64,000 bases of DNA from Aaosphaeria pasadenensis (taxonomy: Eukaryota; Ascomycota; Dothideomycetes; Pleosporales), in contig JAKLMB010000003.1 of assembly GCA_022813625.1 (NCBI GenBank), forward strand, positions 1 to 64,000, in the 5' to 3' direction. Below the pieces are notes generated by a model that saw only the letters and a list, made by a program, of their open reading frames with translations, did no database searches and was not told the origin of the DNA. Below are positions 25,354 to 36,324 of this stretch, piece by piece. The position numbers and the translations under genes were made by a program. How positions within the stretch are numbered: the first letter of the stretch is position 1; every line of letters begins with the position of its first letter.

Positions 25354-26988
25354 GGTTGCGGCGGAGGAGGACTAGAAGGAGTGGGAAACGCAGACGGATG
25401 TGAGTGGGTGGGTGGAGGCGAGGAACGTTGTTAGGTGTTAGGGGGGGTATTTGGTTGTATGACCGTGTGGGAAGCCTGAAGGGAAACGGCGGTGGGGGGG
25501 TTGAGGGAGGTCTACCGAGCGGGCGCGCAACAAGGGTATCAAGAAGCGGCGGACCCAACAGCGCAGGAAAGCGGTAGTAAGTCAGTTACGATAACAGGAG
25601 TAAAGGTGACGGTGTAGGATAGGTGAGTGATATATATGGATGGTGAATGGAGAAGGGAGAGAGAGAAAGGGGAGAAAGTATATGTGGAGGTAGAAGAAGA
25701 GCACACAGTGGCGGTGGATGGATGAGTGGATTGAGTGGATGAGTGGTGAGTGGATGGGGATGGCGGATGGCGGATGGTGGATGGTGGATTTGGGTGAGTG
25801 AATAGTGAAGGCAAAGTCCTTGAATTTGCGTATCAGGATGGTTCATTGGTCGACTGGACGCCAAGCATGGGGAGTGAAAGAGGGGTGGTCACTGGTGGCC
25901 CATCCTGAGTATTACGAATATAAGTAATGACAGAGACTGTACAAATCAATGATCAACAACAGCAATAACAATAACAACAGTAACTAATACCAGTAACTCC
26001 TCCTGTAAGGATGATACTGTCACTAGGTACTCATGGAGTCATAGGCAATCACTCCGTACTTTTAATTACTAATTACATACCGTGTATGTGTGCATGTAAC
26101 TACATGTAACATGAGTAGGACAGACACTCATCTCAGTAATAGCTGAAACAACTCACCCTCGTGTTTTCCCTTGTTCTACACACGTGCCATCTGCCCAAGT
26201 TACAGTTCTTCTATTAATTGTCTATCCTGTTCGTACCTAGGAACTATCAAACCTCAATAATGAAATGATCCGTATATGCGTTAATGCATAATCATGATCG
26301 GTATCTCCTTGGGCTGGTGTGTGAGTAACCAAGCATCTACAACTCACAAGTACCTACACAGTATGCTCCTACACAAGAAGTACTTATGGAGTGCACTTGA
26401 ACACTACCGTGGCTTGTTGCCTCGGCTGCAATTACCTCAAATTGTAACTTATTTACTTCATCCTACTCCTGTACTCCAAATACGATCTTTAAAACTCCCA
26501 TTCCACACCCTGTCGTTTGATGTCGAGAGTCGAGACAACGTGCCTCCTCGGCTGTAGACTGCGAATTGCGGGCGGGTGTACCTTGCTCAACCTACTCATA
26601 CCCGCATCATCCTAGGGACCTAAACATCCTAGACAACCTTGCACCTCACCTGCCAAGCCATCACCACCACTACTCACCAGTGCTACTACCCGTTACTCTT
26701 CTTCCATCATCGCATACGCACACGTTCATCGGCCTACTCGAAAACTGCACTCATACTGACCATAACAGTAGCTTTGACACTGGTATTTCCTACATTGACG
26801 CGACGAGCGAATCCGGCTATTCTTGGACGGCCTCCCTGGCCGATTTCAACACCGCTACGTTGCAGATCAAACTGCGCGTATTCTCGCATCCCTCTCTGTT
26901 CTATCCGCCCGACACAGCCACACTCTTCCCTTCCTTTCCACTCTGGTGCCGACCCGGGGCCGTTGACCCTCGCAGCTGTCTGTGAACC
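25354..26988. other. Divergent intergenic region sch9 / ada2
   Basis: 1.6 kb between divergent starts. From about 25590 to 25800 the plus strand is almost pure GA/GGATGG repeats, so the sch9 leader is CT-rich. The ada2-proximal part (26560-26985) is C-rich and open in one frame for 139 codons without any domain, best read as a 5' leader. No repeat family was recognised. Confidence 0.5.
25715..25800. repeat. GGATGG/GAGTGGAT-type purine-rich repeats
   Basis: Imperfect direct copies of GGATGGCGGATGG-like and GATGAGTGGA-like units lie in the presumed sch9 leader. Confidence 0.6.
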
Positions 26989-28580
26989 ATGGGTCTCATC
27001 AAGAAAAAGACTACGGCACGTGGCAACGAAGGAGGTGTGAAGTATGTCTGCGATGTTTGTGGATCAGACGTCACCTCGACCGTGAGTAACGCTCCGTCCG
27101 GACAAACGCGCACATTTCGCGAATGTACTGACCCGCCCCGCAGGTTCGCATCCGATGCGCCAACAACGCCTGTCAGGATTTCGATCTCTGTGTGACCTGC
27201 TTTTCGGAAGGAAAGAGCGCCCGCGAACATGACCCCCGAAACCATGCCTACCAAGTCATTGAACAACACTCGATCCCCATATTCACCGAGGACTGGGGTG
27301 CAGACGAGGAGTTGGCGCTACTTGAAGGTGCAGAAACATACGGATTAGGATCATGGGCGGATATAGCCGATCACATCGGTGGCTATCGATCGAAGGACGA
27401 AGTCAAGGAGCATTATATCAACACGTACCTTGATAGCTCCAGCTTCCCACTGCCCGAACACTGCAGTATTGAGAATAAAGAACTCTGTGAACGGGTTCCG
27501 CGTGAGGAATTTCAGCAAAGGAAAAAGAGGAGGATAGAGGAGAGGAAGGAAGCAGCCAAAAATGCACCACCCGCCACTCCAAAGCAGAAGCCGACAGCTA
27601 GCGTTCCCGCCTGCCATGAAGTTCAAGGATATATGCCAGGCCGATTGGAGTTCGAGACAGAGTATTTCAACGAAGCGGAAGAGGCCGTGCAACACATGCA
27701 GTTTGAACCGGGCGATGGTGTGAATCCACGAACCGGAGAGATGGAGCCAGAGATGGAATTGAAAATGACAGTGATGGAAATCTACAACTCCCGTCTAGAT
27801 GCCAGAGTGGAGCGAAAGAAGATCATATTCGAACACAAGTTGCTAGAGTATAGGAAAAACGCTGCGGCAGATAAGAAACGTACCAAGGAGGAACGAGATC
27901 TGCTCAACAAGGCCAAACCATTTGCTAGGATGATGAAGCACGATGATTTCCAGAAATTTTGCGAGGGGCTTACCTACGAACACAATTTACGGCAGGCCAT
28001 TGCACAGCTTCAAGATTGGAGGAACAATCGGATCAGCACACTGAAGGAGGGCGAGAAGTACGAGCACGACAAACAAAACCGACAAGCACGCGGTCCTCCT
28101 ATTGGCCAATTTGATCGCCTTGCATCGAACAGGATGGCAAAGCCAACTCCTCCTTTCGAGACTGCATCGGCAGCAACTGCTCTAACGGCTCCCGAGCTAC
28201 CGGAACGTCTAAAGAATGGGGGGCTCTCAACTCCCCCGCCCGACCGTGCACCGAATGGAGTTAACGGCGTATTGACACCCCAGCACTCGAAGATCAAATT
28301 CACCACACGGCCATTGCCCAATACCGTTCCTTTGAAATTTGGCAAGGAGGTTGCTTCGGATCTCCAGCTTCTAACTCCAGAGGAACGTGAAGTGTGCAGC
28401 GTCCTTCGAATAATGCCCAAACCATACCTAGCTATAAAGGAGAACATGATCCGCGAAGCATTGAAGCAAGGCGGATCTCTGAAAAAGAAGGTGGCAAGGG
28501 AAATCTGTAAAATAGACGTGAACAAGGGAGGCCAGTTGTTTGATTTCTTTGTCCACAGTGGATGGATAGCGAGGGCATAG
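26989..28580 (+). CDS. ada2: SAGA/ADA transcriptional adaptor Ada2
   Basis: Nuclear co-activator that stimulates the Gcn5 histone acetyltransferase in SAGA. Exons 26989-27081 and 27144-28580 give 509 aa. The ZZ zinc finger lies at residues 16-65 with C21, C24, C36, C41, C47, C50, H60 and H65. The SANT domain is at about 78-124 ([27 protein letters not shown]). The ADA-box region in the middle includes [14 protein letters not shown] and REERDLL-like helices. A C-terminal SWIRM domain occupies about 420-509 (LTPEERELC-like start, [37 protein letters not shown]). The intron interrupts the ZZ finger. Domain order and length are those of fungal Ada2, so the call is firm. Confidence 0.96.
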
Positions 28581-29368
28581 AGGAAGCCAGCACCGTGTAG
28601 GAATCCGAGTATCATTCTACAGAGCTGTTGGGTTTCAATGGGCTGGCGTTGTACTGATGATTTATATGGATACCCAGCGGCGAGAGATCTCCCACCAATT
28701 CAAGTCAAGCATTTGTTCTACGTATGTGCCAGTGTCGTGCAATGTTCTCGTGAGCAAGATCTTCAGATTGGACTTTTGATAATTCTACATGCCTAAGCAC
28801 GTCCTAGTTGGGCATCGTGAAGTACAGCGCACTGTCAACTTGTGCGCCAACCAAGCAAGCGTGCACACTCAAACCATTCAGATGCATTTGAAGAAATCCC
28901 CACTTTCCTATATAGAAATAATGACTTGCTGGACATGTACTTAAGGGAAATTTAGAGTTTTTTTCTCAACAACTCGAGATGTCTGCGTTGGATGCGTTGT
29001 CAAGGCATCACGTGATGTGGTACCAACCCAGAGCGGGAGGTGTGTTCCCTAGCGAACGCCGATTGTCCGTCCGTTTGTTGTCGTTGCCCTCACCGACATC
29101 CACCTGCCACGCTGCTTTTCTGCTACAATCCACCCACACCGCCTTGACAGCCTTGCAACAATTATTTTCCTTTTGCTTTGGTTCACTTCCTTCGATCGCT
29201 CTCTGTTAGAGCTTGATCGTTGTCCTTGATTGATACACAGGAACCAGCAACCGGTTACCGGAAATCGTTGGTTTGGTTAGTAAACTACATCTCGACCTCG
29301 ACCCCGACCATAACCGCAGGCACCCTCCAGACCTCCGTATGGCGAGCGCCTCACACCTACAACTCAAC
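28581..29368. other. Intergenic between ada2 and the unknown gene
   Basis: 788 bp without a supported gene. The last 300 bases are C-rich and likely the 5' leader of the downstream gene. A possible leader intron (donor near 29278, acceptor near 29319) cannot be confirmed. Confidence 0.45.
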
Positions 29369-30610
29369 ATGCCTGGCCTTTTTACCCCACAATCGTTCAG
29401 ACATGGTTCAGACCCTCGAACAGATATGTTCGCGCCGACGCTTCAATTTCCGATCGCAGGTGAAACACCCGGCCGAATGATCAACTCAGATGTCCACGGG
29501 ACCCGAAAGCGCACCATCTCGACCTCCCAGGGAAGCAACGCAGATGCATGGTCGAACAACGTGCTGGAGGACTCCCGTTATTCAACTGCAACAAGTCCAC
29601 CACCACTCGCAAACGACCGATACGAGCTCGCAAGAGGAGGAATGGAAAGACCAGATCTATTCGGAAGGCAAAATGCAGACCATGACGAGTACTTCCAGCT
29701 CCAGCAGCAGCGAGGGATGTGGTCAGCACCCATGACACCTGCAAGCACAACTACGAGCAAGCCATGGATGTTTAATCAGATAATGAACATCGTCGGTGGC
29801 GTTGCAGGAAAGCTCGTCCAGTTCTGCTCAGTTCCCTTTCGAGGGTTTCAAGCTGGTGGAGGACAGGCGTACACATTCACTGCACAAGGAGATGTCACCC
29901 ACAAGCATCAAGAGGAGGACTCGTTCACGGAGAAGGAAGCAGTACAAGGCCCTCTCCCTGGAGAATTTCCCGAAGACAACTACGGAGTTCTGTCCGTGGA
30001 GTCATTGGATAAAGAGTATCACCACGAACAACTCCACGAACAACTCCACGAACAACTCCACGAACGTCCTCGAATGGCCAAGCGCCAACGTACTGGCGAT
30101 AACTGGATTGTGGTGGGCACTGAGCTAGATATGGAGTCGAGACCATCAACCCCTGGGCTATCCGAGCGACGAGTGTCGACGCACAAGCGGTCACCCTCCC
30201 ACATCCCTCGTCCTGCCTCAAGGACTAGCATGTGCAGCAGCACTCCAAAGCGACCGTCTCTGATTCCTGTGTCGAGGCGGTCTACTGTGGAGAGGAAGAC
30301 ATACCAAAGCCCATTGTCTACATCTGAGAAGGGACACAAGAGGAATCGATCGTATGGTCGACAAAGCCTCGGATCCCCTGCTGTCCCCAAGGAATCGAAC
30401 GGGAGCAAGAAGAGCCCACTACCACCTGGCAGCCAACGCATCGTCAACAAGATGCGGCGGGAGAAGCTTGAGGATGATGCTCGGATGCGCAGAATGAACT
30501 CTCAGATGAGCGCGATGCTCAAGGAGGCACGTGAGGCTCTGGGTAGCCGATTCGAAGTGGAAGACTATGGCGGCATGGATTTCGAAGACGAGGTAGATGC
30601 GCGCAGATAG
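29369..30610 (+). CDS. Unknown basic, Ser-rich protein with predicted amphipathic helix
   Basis: Not recognised. Single exon; 413 aa from the ATG at 29369, which has A at -3, or 423 aa from 29339, whose context is weaker. Mostly disordered and rich in Ser, Pro, Arg and Lys, with repeated basic clusters (GTRKRT, AKRQRT, THKRSPSHIPRP, GHKRNRSYGRQS) that could be nuclear localisation signals. One ordered-looking segment near residues 125-155 has an amphipathic stretch (PWMFNQIMNIVGGVAGKLVQF) followed by FRGFQAGGG. A three-fold HEQL tetrapeptide repeat sits near residue 220. A helical C-terminal part (RREKLEDDARMRRMNSQMSAML) ends acidic. Length, codon use and absence of stops support a real gene. 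A nuclear or nuclear-envelope role is only a guess. Confidence 0.75.
   Translation: MPGLFTPQSFRHGSDPRTDMFAPTLQFPIAGETPGRMINSDVHGTRKRTISTSQGSNADAWSNNVLEDSRYSTATSPPPLANDRYELARGGMERPDLFGRQNADHDEYFQLQQQRGMWSAPMTPASTTTSKPWMFNQIMNIVGGVAGKLVQFCSVPFRGFQAGGGQAYTFTAQGDVTHKHQEEDSFTEKEAVQGPLPGEFPEDNYGVLSVESLDKEYHHEQLHEQLHEQLHERPRMAKRQRTGDNWIVVGTELDMESRPSTPGLSERRVSTHKRSPSHIPRPASRTSMCSSTPKRPSLIPVSRRSTVERKTYQSPLSTSEKGHKRNRSYGRQSLGSPAVPKESNGSKKSPLPPGSQRIVNKMRREKLEDDARMRRMNSQMSAMLKEAREALGSRFEVEDYGGMDFEDEVDARR
30022..30066 (+). repeat. In-frame 12-bp tandem repeat encoding HEQL
   Basis: Three perfect direct copies of a 12-base unit plus a partial fourth (CACGAACAACTC) code for HEQLHEQLHEQLHE inside the unknown protein. 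Being a multiple of three, copy-number change keeps the frame. Confidence 0.9.
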
Positions 30611-33600
30611 GGGCGACGATAGGATTGGATTGCGCGGTTGCAATGTTGCTGTTGTCCACCGTTGGGTGGCAGACAACAGAGCGTGACTAGGTCATACCCA
30701 CCACGACCACGACTTGGCGCTGCACAACATCCATCCCTTGAAACGATGTATCGATATGGCTGAAGGGTTTAAGTTGCACCCATGCACGCATACACACACA
30801 TACACACTTCTTATTTTGCCTTACGTCTAGCATGAACGCCGAAGATTTGACGGCAAAAAAGCAACTCATCATGCCGTTCCGTCGTCACATATACATACAC
30901 AAACAACGCGCTCACGCGCACAAACACGGCTTCGGCTGTGGGGGGTAAAAGGCGTTTTTTCCTCTCTTTATTTCAGGCGGATCTTGTTCTAGGCAATGGC
31001 AAAGCAGAATACCCCCATTTTGGCTCTTCATCATAATGAATTTCTTCTTTTTCTTTACTCCTTTCTGTCTGCCGAAAACACACTCGTTTTCTTTTCCCTC
31101 CCCTATCGCTCCTGTTCTCTGACGTAGAAGGGGAAAGGGGGGAGGCGGGTATTTATTTCTCTTTTCTCTTTCTCTGTCTCTCGCTGTCTCTGTGTATGTG
31201 TCTCTTACCTTCACGATCACAAATACGACACGGTAAATAATGAATGTTTTCTTTCCTATTCTCTTCTTTCTTTCTACTTACTTGTCTGTATGTCGAAGAT
31301 AACCATGAACCGAAATGATATGAAAGTTTCAAAAAATGTTGCAACTTCCTTTCCATCCTTGAAAGATGCGTGCGTGATCATTCTAAAACTATACTCCATA
31401 GCTACAGGGAGAGAAAAGGAGGAGAGTATCAGCACGCATGCAAGGCACCAACCACCAATCTTGAATGAAAGACGAATGACTACACAACGTGCAACGAAAT
31501 ACGATGCAGGGTCCCAGCCTACCCACCTTGCTCGCTGCGGCTCATTGGACAAAGGTCTTGTGCTCTACAAGTCCAAGTCCTCGTACATACTCTTTACAGT
31601 ATCTACAAGCTGGTAGTGAAAACAAACAACATCACGCCGTACGTCTTCTCACGGTAACTAGTTAGCTACCCACCTTACCTTACCTCCCCTCCCCTTCCAA
31701 ACGAACAACCGCACACAAAGCCGAGGGAAAACCCGCAAACACTACCCCGTGTCCAACGAACGACGAAGCGAGTCATGCACCTCCCCCGACCTCGCTACTA
31801 CGACGACGACAACCTAAGTGAGTTCATAATCGAGTAGACAGGACCCCGCGGACGAACGGCAGGCCCGACAACGTCGCACCCATCCCCTCCCCTCGTATCA
31901 TACCCGGCCCGCAATCATGGGTTTACAATAATGGGGGCGAGGGAAGGGAAGGGTGCGTGTGTGTCAGATGGATAAGTATCCCGTATGTCCATGTATGCCC
32001 TTGTAAAGAACGAAAGGGACGAGCCGAAATGTTCGACTGGGACTGGACATGGATGGTGTGTGGTGGGCGTATTAGGCAGGTCATAAGGTGCGCATTTGTG
32101 GCTTGGGGAGAGAATGGTGGGAAGGTGTTCTAGAGTGTTCTCGTTTAGTTGAACTACGGACTGGGGGAGAGGGGGAGGGAGAGAGAGTCTGGCCGGGACG
32201 TCTGACCGAGGCTGTTGATGTGGTGGGTGTTGTGTCTTGAGTAGTGGTGGTTGATAGTCTGTACGTTAAGATAGTCGACATGTTGTTTGATTTGTGTGGA
32301 CATAGACAATCGTAGTTGTAATTGGGATGAGCGTTGTTGTTGTCTATGCTTTTCTACATATTTCCTTTTGTGGCATTGCCGTGATTATTGTTCGTATCTA
32401 TGGAGTATGCTTATCGATAGATGGGTCCTATCGATAGACTGACTATTGACTACAAACAGTTACCTTGAGACTATGCTTGACTATGCTATGCTACAATGTA
32501 TGTGCCATCCTTGTTACTCGTACTTCTCATACATATTACAAAGTGACATCTAAACACATTATTGTGATGACTGCGTATGTCTGTTTGTGTGCCTTTTTGT
32601 CTGTGTTTGTGTCTGTGTGCCGAGTACTTAGATACGAAAGCTTACGAGTAAATGGGACCATGTTTGTTTGTATCACTCTAACTTGTGTAGCGTCAACATA
32701 GTGTGCACTGAGTATGATGGTGCCAACCCCCTCTTAATCGTCATCCCGCTCTTCCCCCCTCTCTCCCCCTCCACTTCTCTCCACCCATTGTCTCTGATTC
32801 CCCCCTCTACGAGCTACGAGTATGAATCATCCTTCTGGGCCGGCCCAGTGTCCCAGAATCGGCATCATCATAAACGCTTGTAATGCCCAAGACCAAGACC
32901 CGGACGGAAACAGAAAAGGCTGGGACAGAATAGGCCAAGGTGCAAGCGCAGCATTGCAGGATGCAGGATGAAGTACACAATATGCATGGCCATGTGGGCA
33001 ACTAGGTGAGGCAACTCTATTGCACTCTAATCCCACCACTCAATCAAGCATATCCAACTCCCGCGCCTCGACTTGTCCTCTTGGCCTTGGGACCTGACAT
33101 GCTACAAGTGCGGTGTAGCCTGCAGATACCTAGTCTGTACTCTAGTATGTACCTCGTAGTGTGTGAGAATGTTCGGAGCGCACCGTAGACCTCTGTCGAA
33201 TCAAGGTACAGTCTACAGTCTACAGTCTACAGTCTACCGTCTACAGGTTACAAGGTATGTATCGTACAAGTATGGATTGTAGGCGTAATTGCTACCGAAC
33301 CGACGACTCTCACGCTACCGGCTCCTTGGGTTCCTGATCCCGCATGAGGTTCCAGCTCCCATGAGTCCACTTCCACACATCCACATCCACTTCCACTTCC
33401 GCATCCCCTTCACACACACTTGTACCCATGCCCCTACTTATAGATACCTTTTATCCACTTTAACGATAATGCCTTAAAGAAGAATGCTGCGCCATCTTCC
33501 TCCCTGTCTGTCTTCCACTTCTTCTTCTACACTCTCCTCCTCCTCCTCTTCCTAACCCTCACTTCCCAAGTTAACTTCGTGCTCTCACAATCTGAGCCAT

Positions 33601-33870
33601 TTTCTACTCCCCCCCTTGGTGGGCGCATTTCTCAAGTCCTCTTCCTCCCTAGTGTATCCGCGCCCCCTCGTTGCTCGCGTGCCTACTTGACGTTTATATT
33701 CAAACTATATGACCCCCCCTCTCTCCGTGCCAGACTCTCTGTCCACAGCTGTCTCAACCCTCACCATATAGTATAAACTTTTGGACCAACGTGCGCCTCG
33801 GCTTCCATAGCAATATATTGGATCATCAGCCAAACATCCGTACTGGTTTTACCTCTTCACCTCCGCAGCC
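30611..33870. other. Gene-poor intergenic region with simple repeats
   Basis: 3.3 kb with no supported gene. It has CT/GA-rich patches (31120-31200, 31670-31740), a TACAGTC heptamer tract at 33.2 kb, and a strongly pyrimidine-rich tract at 33480-33560 (TTCCTCC, CTTCTTC, CTCCTC runs), which looks like a promoter or leader of the gene at 33871. Confidence 0.5.
33207..33246. repeat. TACAGTC heptamer tract
   Basis: Four perfect heptamers, one with a single change (TACCGTC), then a partial copy. Confidence 0.85.
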
Positions 33871-34626
33871 ATGACTTGCAACCTCACAAGGACGCCCTGG
33901 GAGGTGGACCCCCTTCCTCTATACTCCCGCGAGGATCCTGATGCCGCCTCCATCTACAGTAACAATGCTCCCTCGTATGTCTCTGAAACGCCCACCTACA
34001 CCACCATCCCAACCCAGCGCCATAACAACATGATCTCCTCGCTTCTGCCTCCCTCCACCGCGAATGAACGTACCCCAGGCCTACCAGACATATCAAACTT
34101 CCCGTCCCGCGGAAGCGCCGTCCCAGGATCGCAAGTGCCCGTCCTCTACACCAACAGCTGGAGGAGCGTGACCTCCAACGTCAACAGCCGACAATACCTG
34201 GCCGTGGCCCGGCGCCGCGCAAACGCAGCGGCCAACACCAACGTGATCCTCAATTCCTTCACCGTGGGGTCCTCCACGACCAACCTGGCGCTCAGGGACT
34301 CGCGGGAGGGATCCCCGAATGCGTCCTCCACAAATGTGAGCACACAAGCCTACCCCGTATCCCTTGGCGGCCCCTCGGGCTCAGTGAACCCCCTCGAGGA
34401 CCCGTATCTCGTCGGCGAGGACGCCGCCCGGCGCGCCCGGGCCCAGCGCGTCTACCGCGAGATGTGTCTGTACGAGGAGGAGACCACGCGGCACGAGAGC
34501 AGGGGCTGGGAGTTCATGATGGGTCAGATGGTTGACTGGACTGAGCGCGAGCAGAACTGGAGGCATCTGAGATCGAGGGTCGCCAACGCGAGACTCCTCA
34601 CCCGCCGCGTAGGTCTCAGGACCTAA
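33871..34626 (+). CDS. Unknown Ascomycete protein, 251 aa
   Basis: Not recognised. Single exon of 251 aa with high GC at third positions, unlike its flanks, which supports coding. The N-terminus has a DPLPLYSRE-type motif followed by DAASIYSNNAPSYVSETPTY, a Pro/Tyr pattern seen in many filamentous-fungal proteins and similar to PY-type motifs. The middle is Ser/Asn/Ala-rich and probably disordered. The last 80 residues are helical and charged (EDAARRARAQRVYREMCLYEE, DWTEREQNWRHLRSRVANARLL). No signal peptide or membrane segment. Because of its long upstream region it may be a regulated gene, but function is unknown. Confidence 0.7.
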   Translation: MTCNLTRTPWEVDPLPLYSREDPDAASIYSNNAPSYVSETPTYTTIPTQRHNNMISSLLPPSTANERTPGLPDISNFPSRGSAVPGSQVPVLYTNSWRSVTSNVNSRQYLAVARRRANAAANTNVILNSFTVGSSTTNLALRDSREGSPNASSTNVSTQAYPVSLGGPSGSVNPLEDPYLVGEDAARRARAQRVYREMCLYEEETTRHESRGWEFMMGQMVDWTEREQNWRHLRSRVANARLLTRRVGLRT

Positions 34627-35261
34627 GATGGATGGTTCGAACTTCAAAGGAGGGGCAAAGAATGGGCGTCGTAGCTATGGATGTCGCCGGAAACGATAAC
34701 TCGTCATAGTAACCGTGCGGAATACGCGCCACTATTGGCGCGGTTGTCCCTTTTGTTTGTCTCCCTCCGCGGCACCGGAACCAACGGCGGACTTTTTACG
34801 AACAGGAAGAACGATGAAAGAGGAGGAAAACATGATTTTATGATGCCTATGAGTTTTTTTTGTTGGGTTACGAGGTGTTTCTTTGGATTTGTTCATTTAC
34901 AGGGCGTTTTTCTGCCATTTGCTTCAAATGTGTTTCCTTCCATTTGAGTATGCATTGGGAGGAGCAATTTTGATGCAGATTCATCACATTTCTTCTCTGG
35001 GGAACTTTGGATTTGCTTCTCTCTTCTGGGCTTTTTCCCTACGAATGTTTCTGCACGTTGTTTCTCCTCTTTTGGAATTTTTGGAAGTCTGGGATCAGGA
35101 ATTCTACTCTCTCCCCGTCATCGTTAGAAGGATCCAATCAGTCTGGATACTGTCATCCTTCCAGGAAAGGGAAGAGGGGGAATCCGTTATTTCGCTCACA
35201 TATGAGGCATTTCTCCGCCTCCCCCTCTTCTCAATTCCACAACCAACTCGCGCACGATTAC

Positions 35262-35273
35262 CTAGGTACCTAG
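35262..35273. repeat. 12-bp perfect palindrome CTAGGTACCTAG
   Basis: Self-complementary 12-mer in intergenic DNA, built from the same CCTAGG/GGTACC type words as the longer palindrome at 58794. Confidence 0.8.
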
Positions 35274-35879
35274 ATAGCCAACAGAGATCGGGCGCAAGGA
35301 GTAGCCAAAAATTGAAACATTTTGATTATCAAAGGATTTGAACATCCCATCTACTCGAACTTTCACATGATTATTCAAGTTCGCAAAAGCCGTTCACACG
35401 ACCCCCCCCAAAAGTCCCACACACATCAACCCCACTCTCCATCCATACAAGTAACAAGCATGTCCGCGGGAGTGCGCGCGCGCCGCGCCCAAACACACGA
35501 ACAGGGAACCCAACCTAGGCCGGAAACGTCATTCCTGCCTATTCCGAACCTCACTCCCGCTTCGGCACAAAAGACCGCAGTAATGTTTAACGAACCGCAC
35601 AGTCGTCTATCAAATTGTATGAGTTACTGCCCATGAATTTGACCAGCACGGAAACTCGAACTACACAGTTACGAGCCCACCCGGAAAAACCCACACCTCC
35701 ACAAAAGTGTACTCCACATCTCAGCTGCTGTCTCAACCTCCTCTTCCAAGGTCTGGATCTCTCGGAAAGGGATGACGCATCCTAGCTTGCCAACGACCCA
35801 GTAGCTAATTACGCAGTCCTACATGTGCGTGTGGCGTCATGTATGGAGCAAGCTGGCAAGTCCCCAGAGTATCTTCCTA

Positions 35880-35901
35880 CCTGTTACCTGTTACCTGTTA
35901 C
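35880..35901. repeat. CTGTTAC heptamer, three copies
   Basis: Three perfect direct heptamers in intergenic DNA. Confidence 0.85.
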
Positions 35902-36296
35902 AAGTTTTAGAAACTTGTATGTAGGCTGTACGGAGTAATCTGCACGACGTTTGTGGGAACGCGATTCCGGCTTGTCTGTCTTGGTATCGAGTTCTTGGTA
36001 CGGATATCGGAACGGGGGGGGCATACAGATTACTCGGTATCGCTGTGCCACACACAGTACTACTACTTGGCTTGTTGTAATTAACTAACTATGCACATTG
36101 TAATTTTCGATTTCACCATAGTTGGTTACACATGAGGCAGGATTTCTAGCATACAAGAAACCTGGAACAACAACGGATCGAGAACTAGGGAAGTAACAGA
36201 ACTAAAATAAACTAACGAAACAGGAAATGACGATGTTTTGATCACGATGTTCCGATGATGTGGCCCAGCACCACCCACCCCAACGTCTTTCCGCCC

Positions 36297-36324
36297 GTCT
36301 GTCTGTCTGTCTGTCTGTCTGTCT
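36297..36324. repeat. GTCT tetranucleotide microsatellite
   Basis: About seven perfect GTCT units in intergenic DNA. Confidence 0.9.

Noticed and set aside
26566..26985. 139-codon frame just before ada2
   Set aside because: C-rich leader sequence without motif; better explained as 5' untranslated region.
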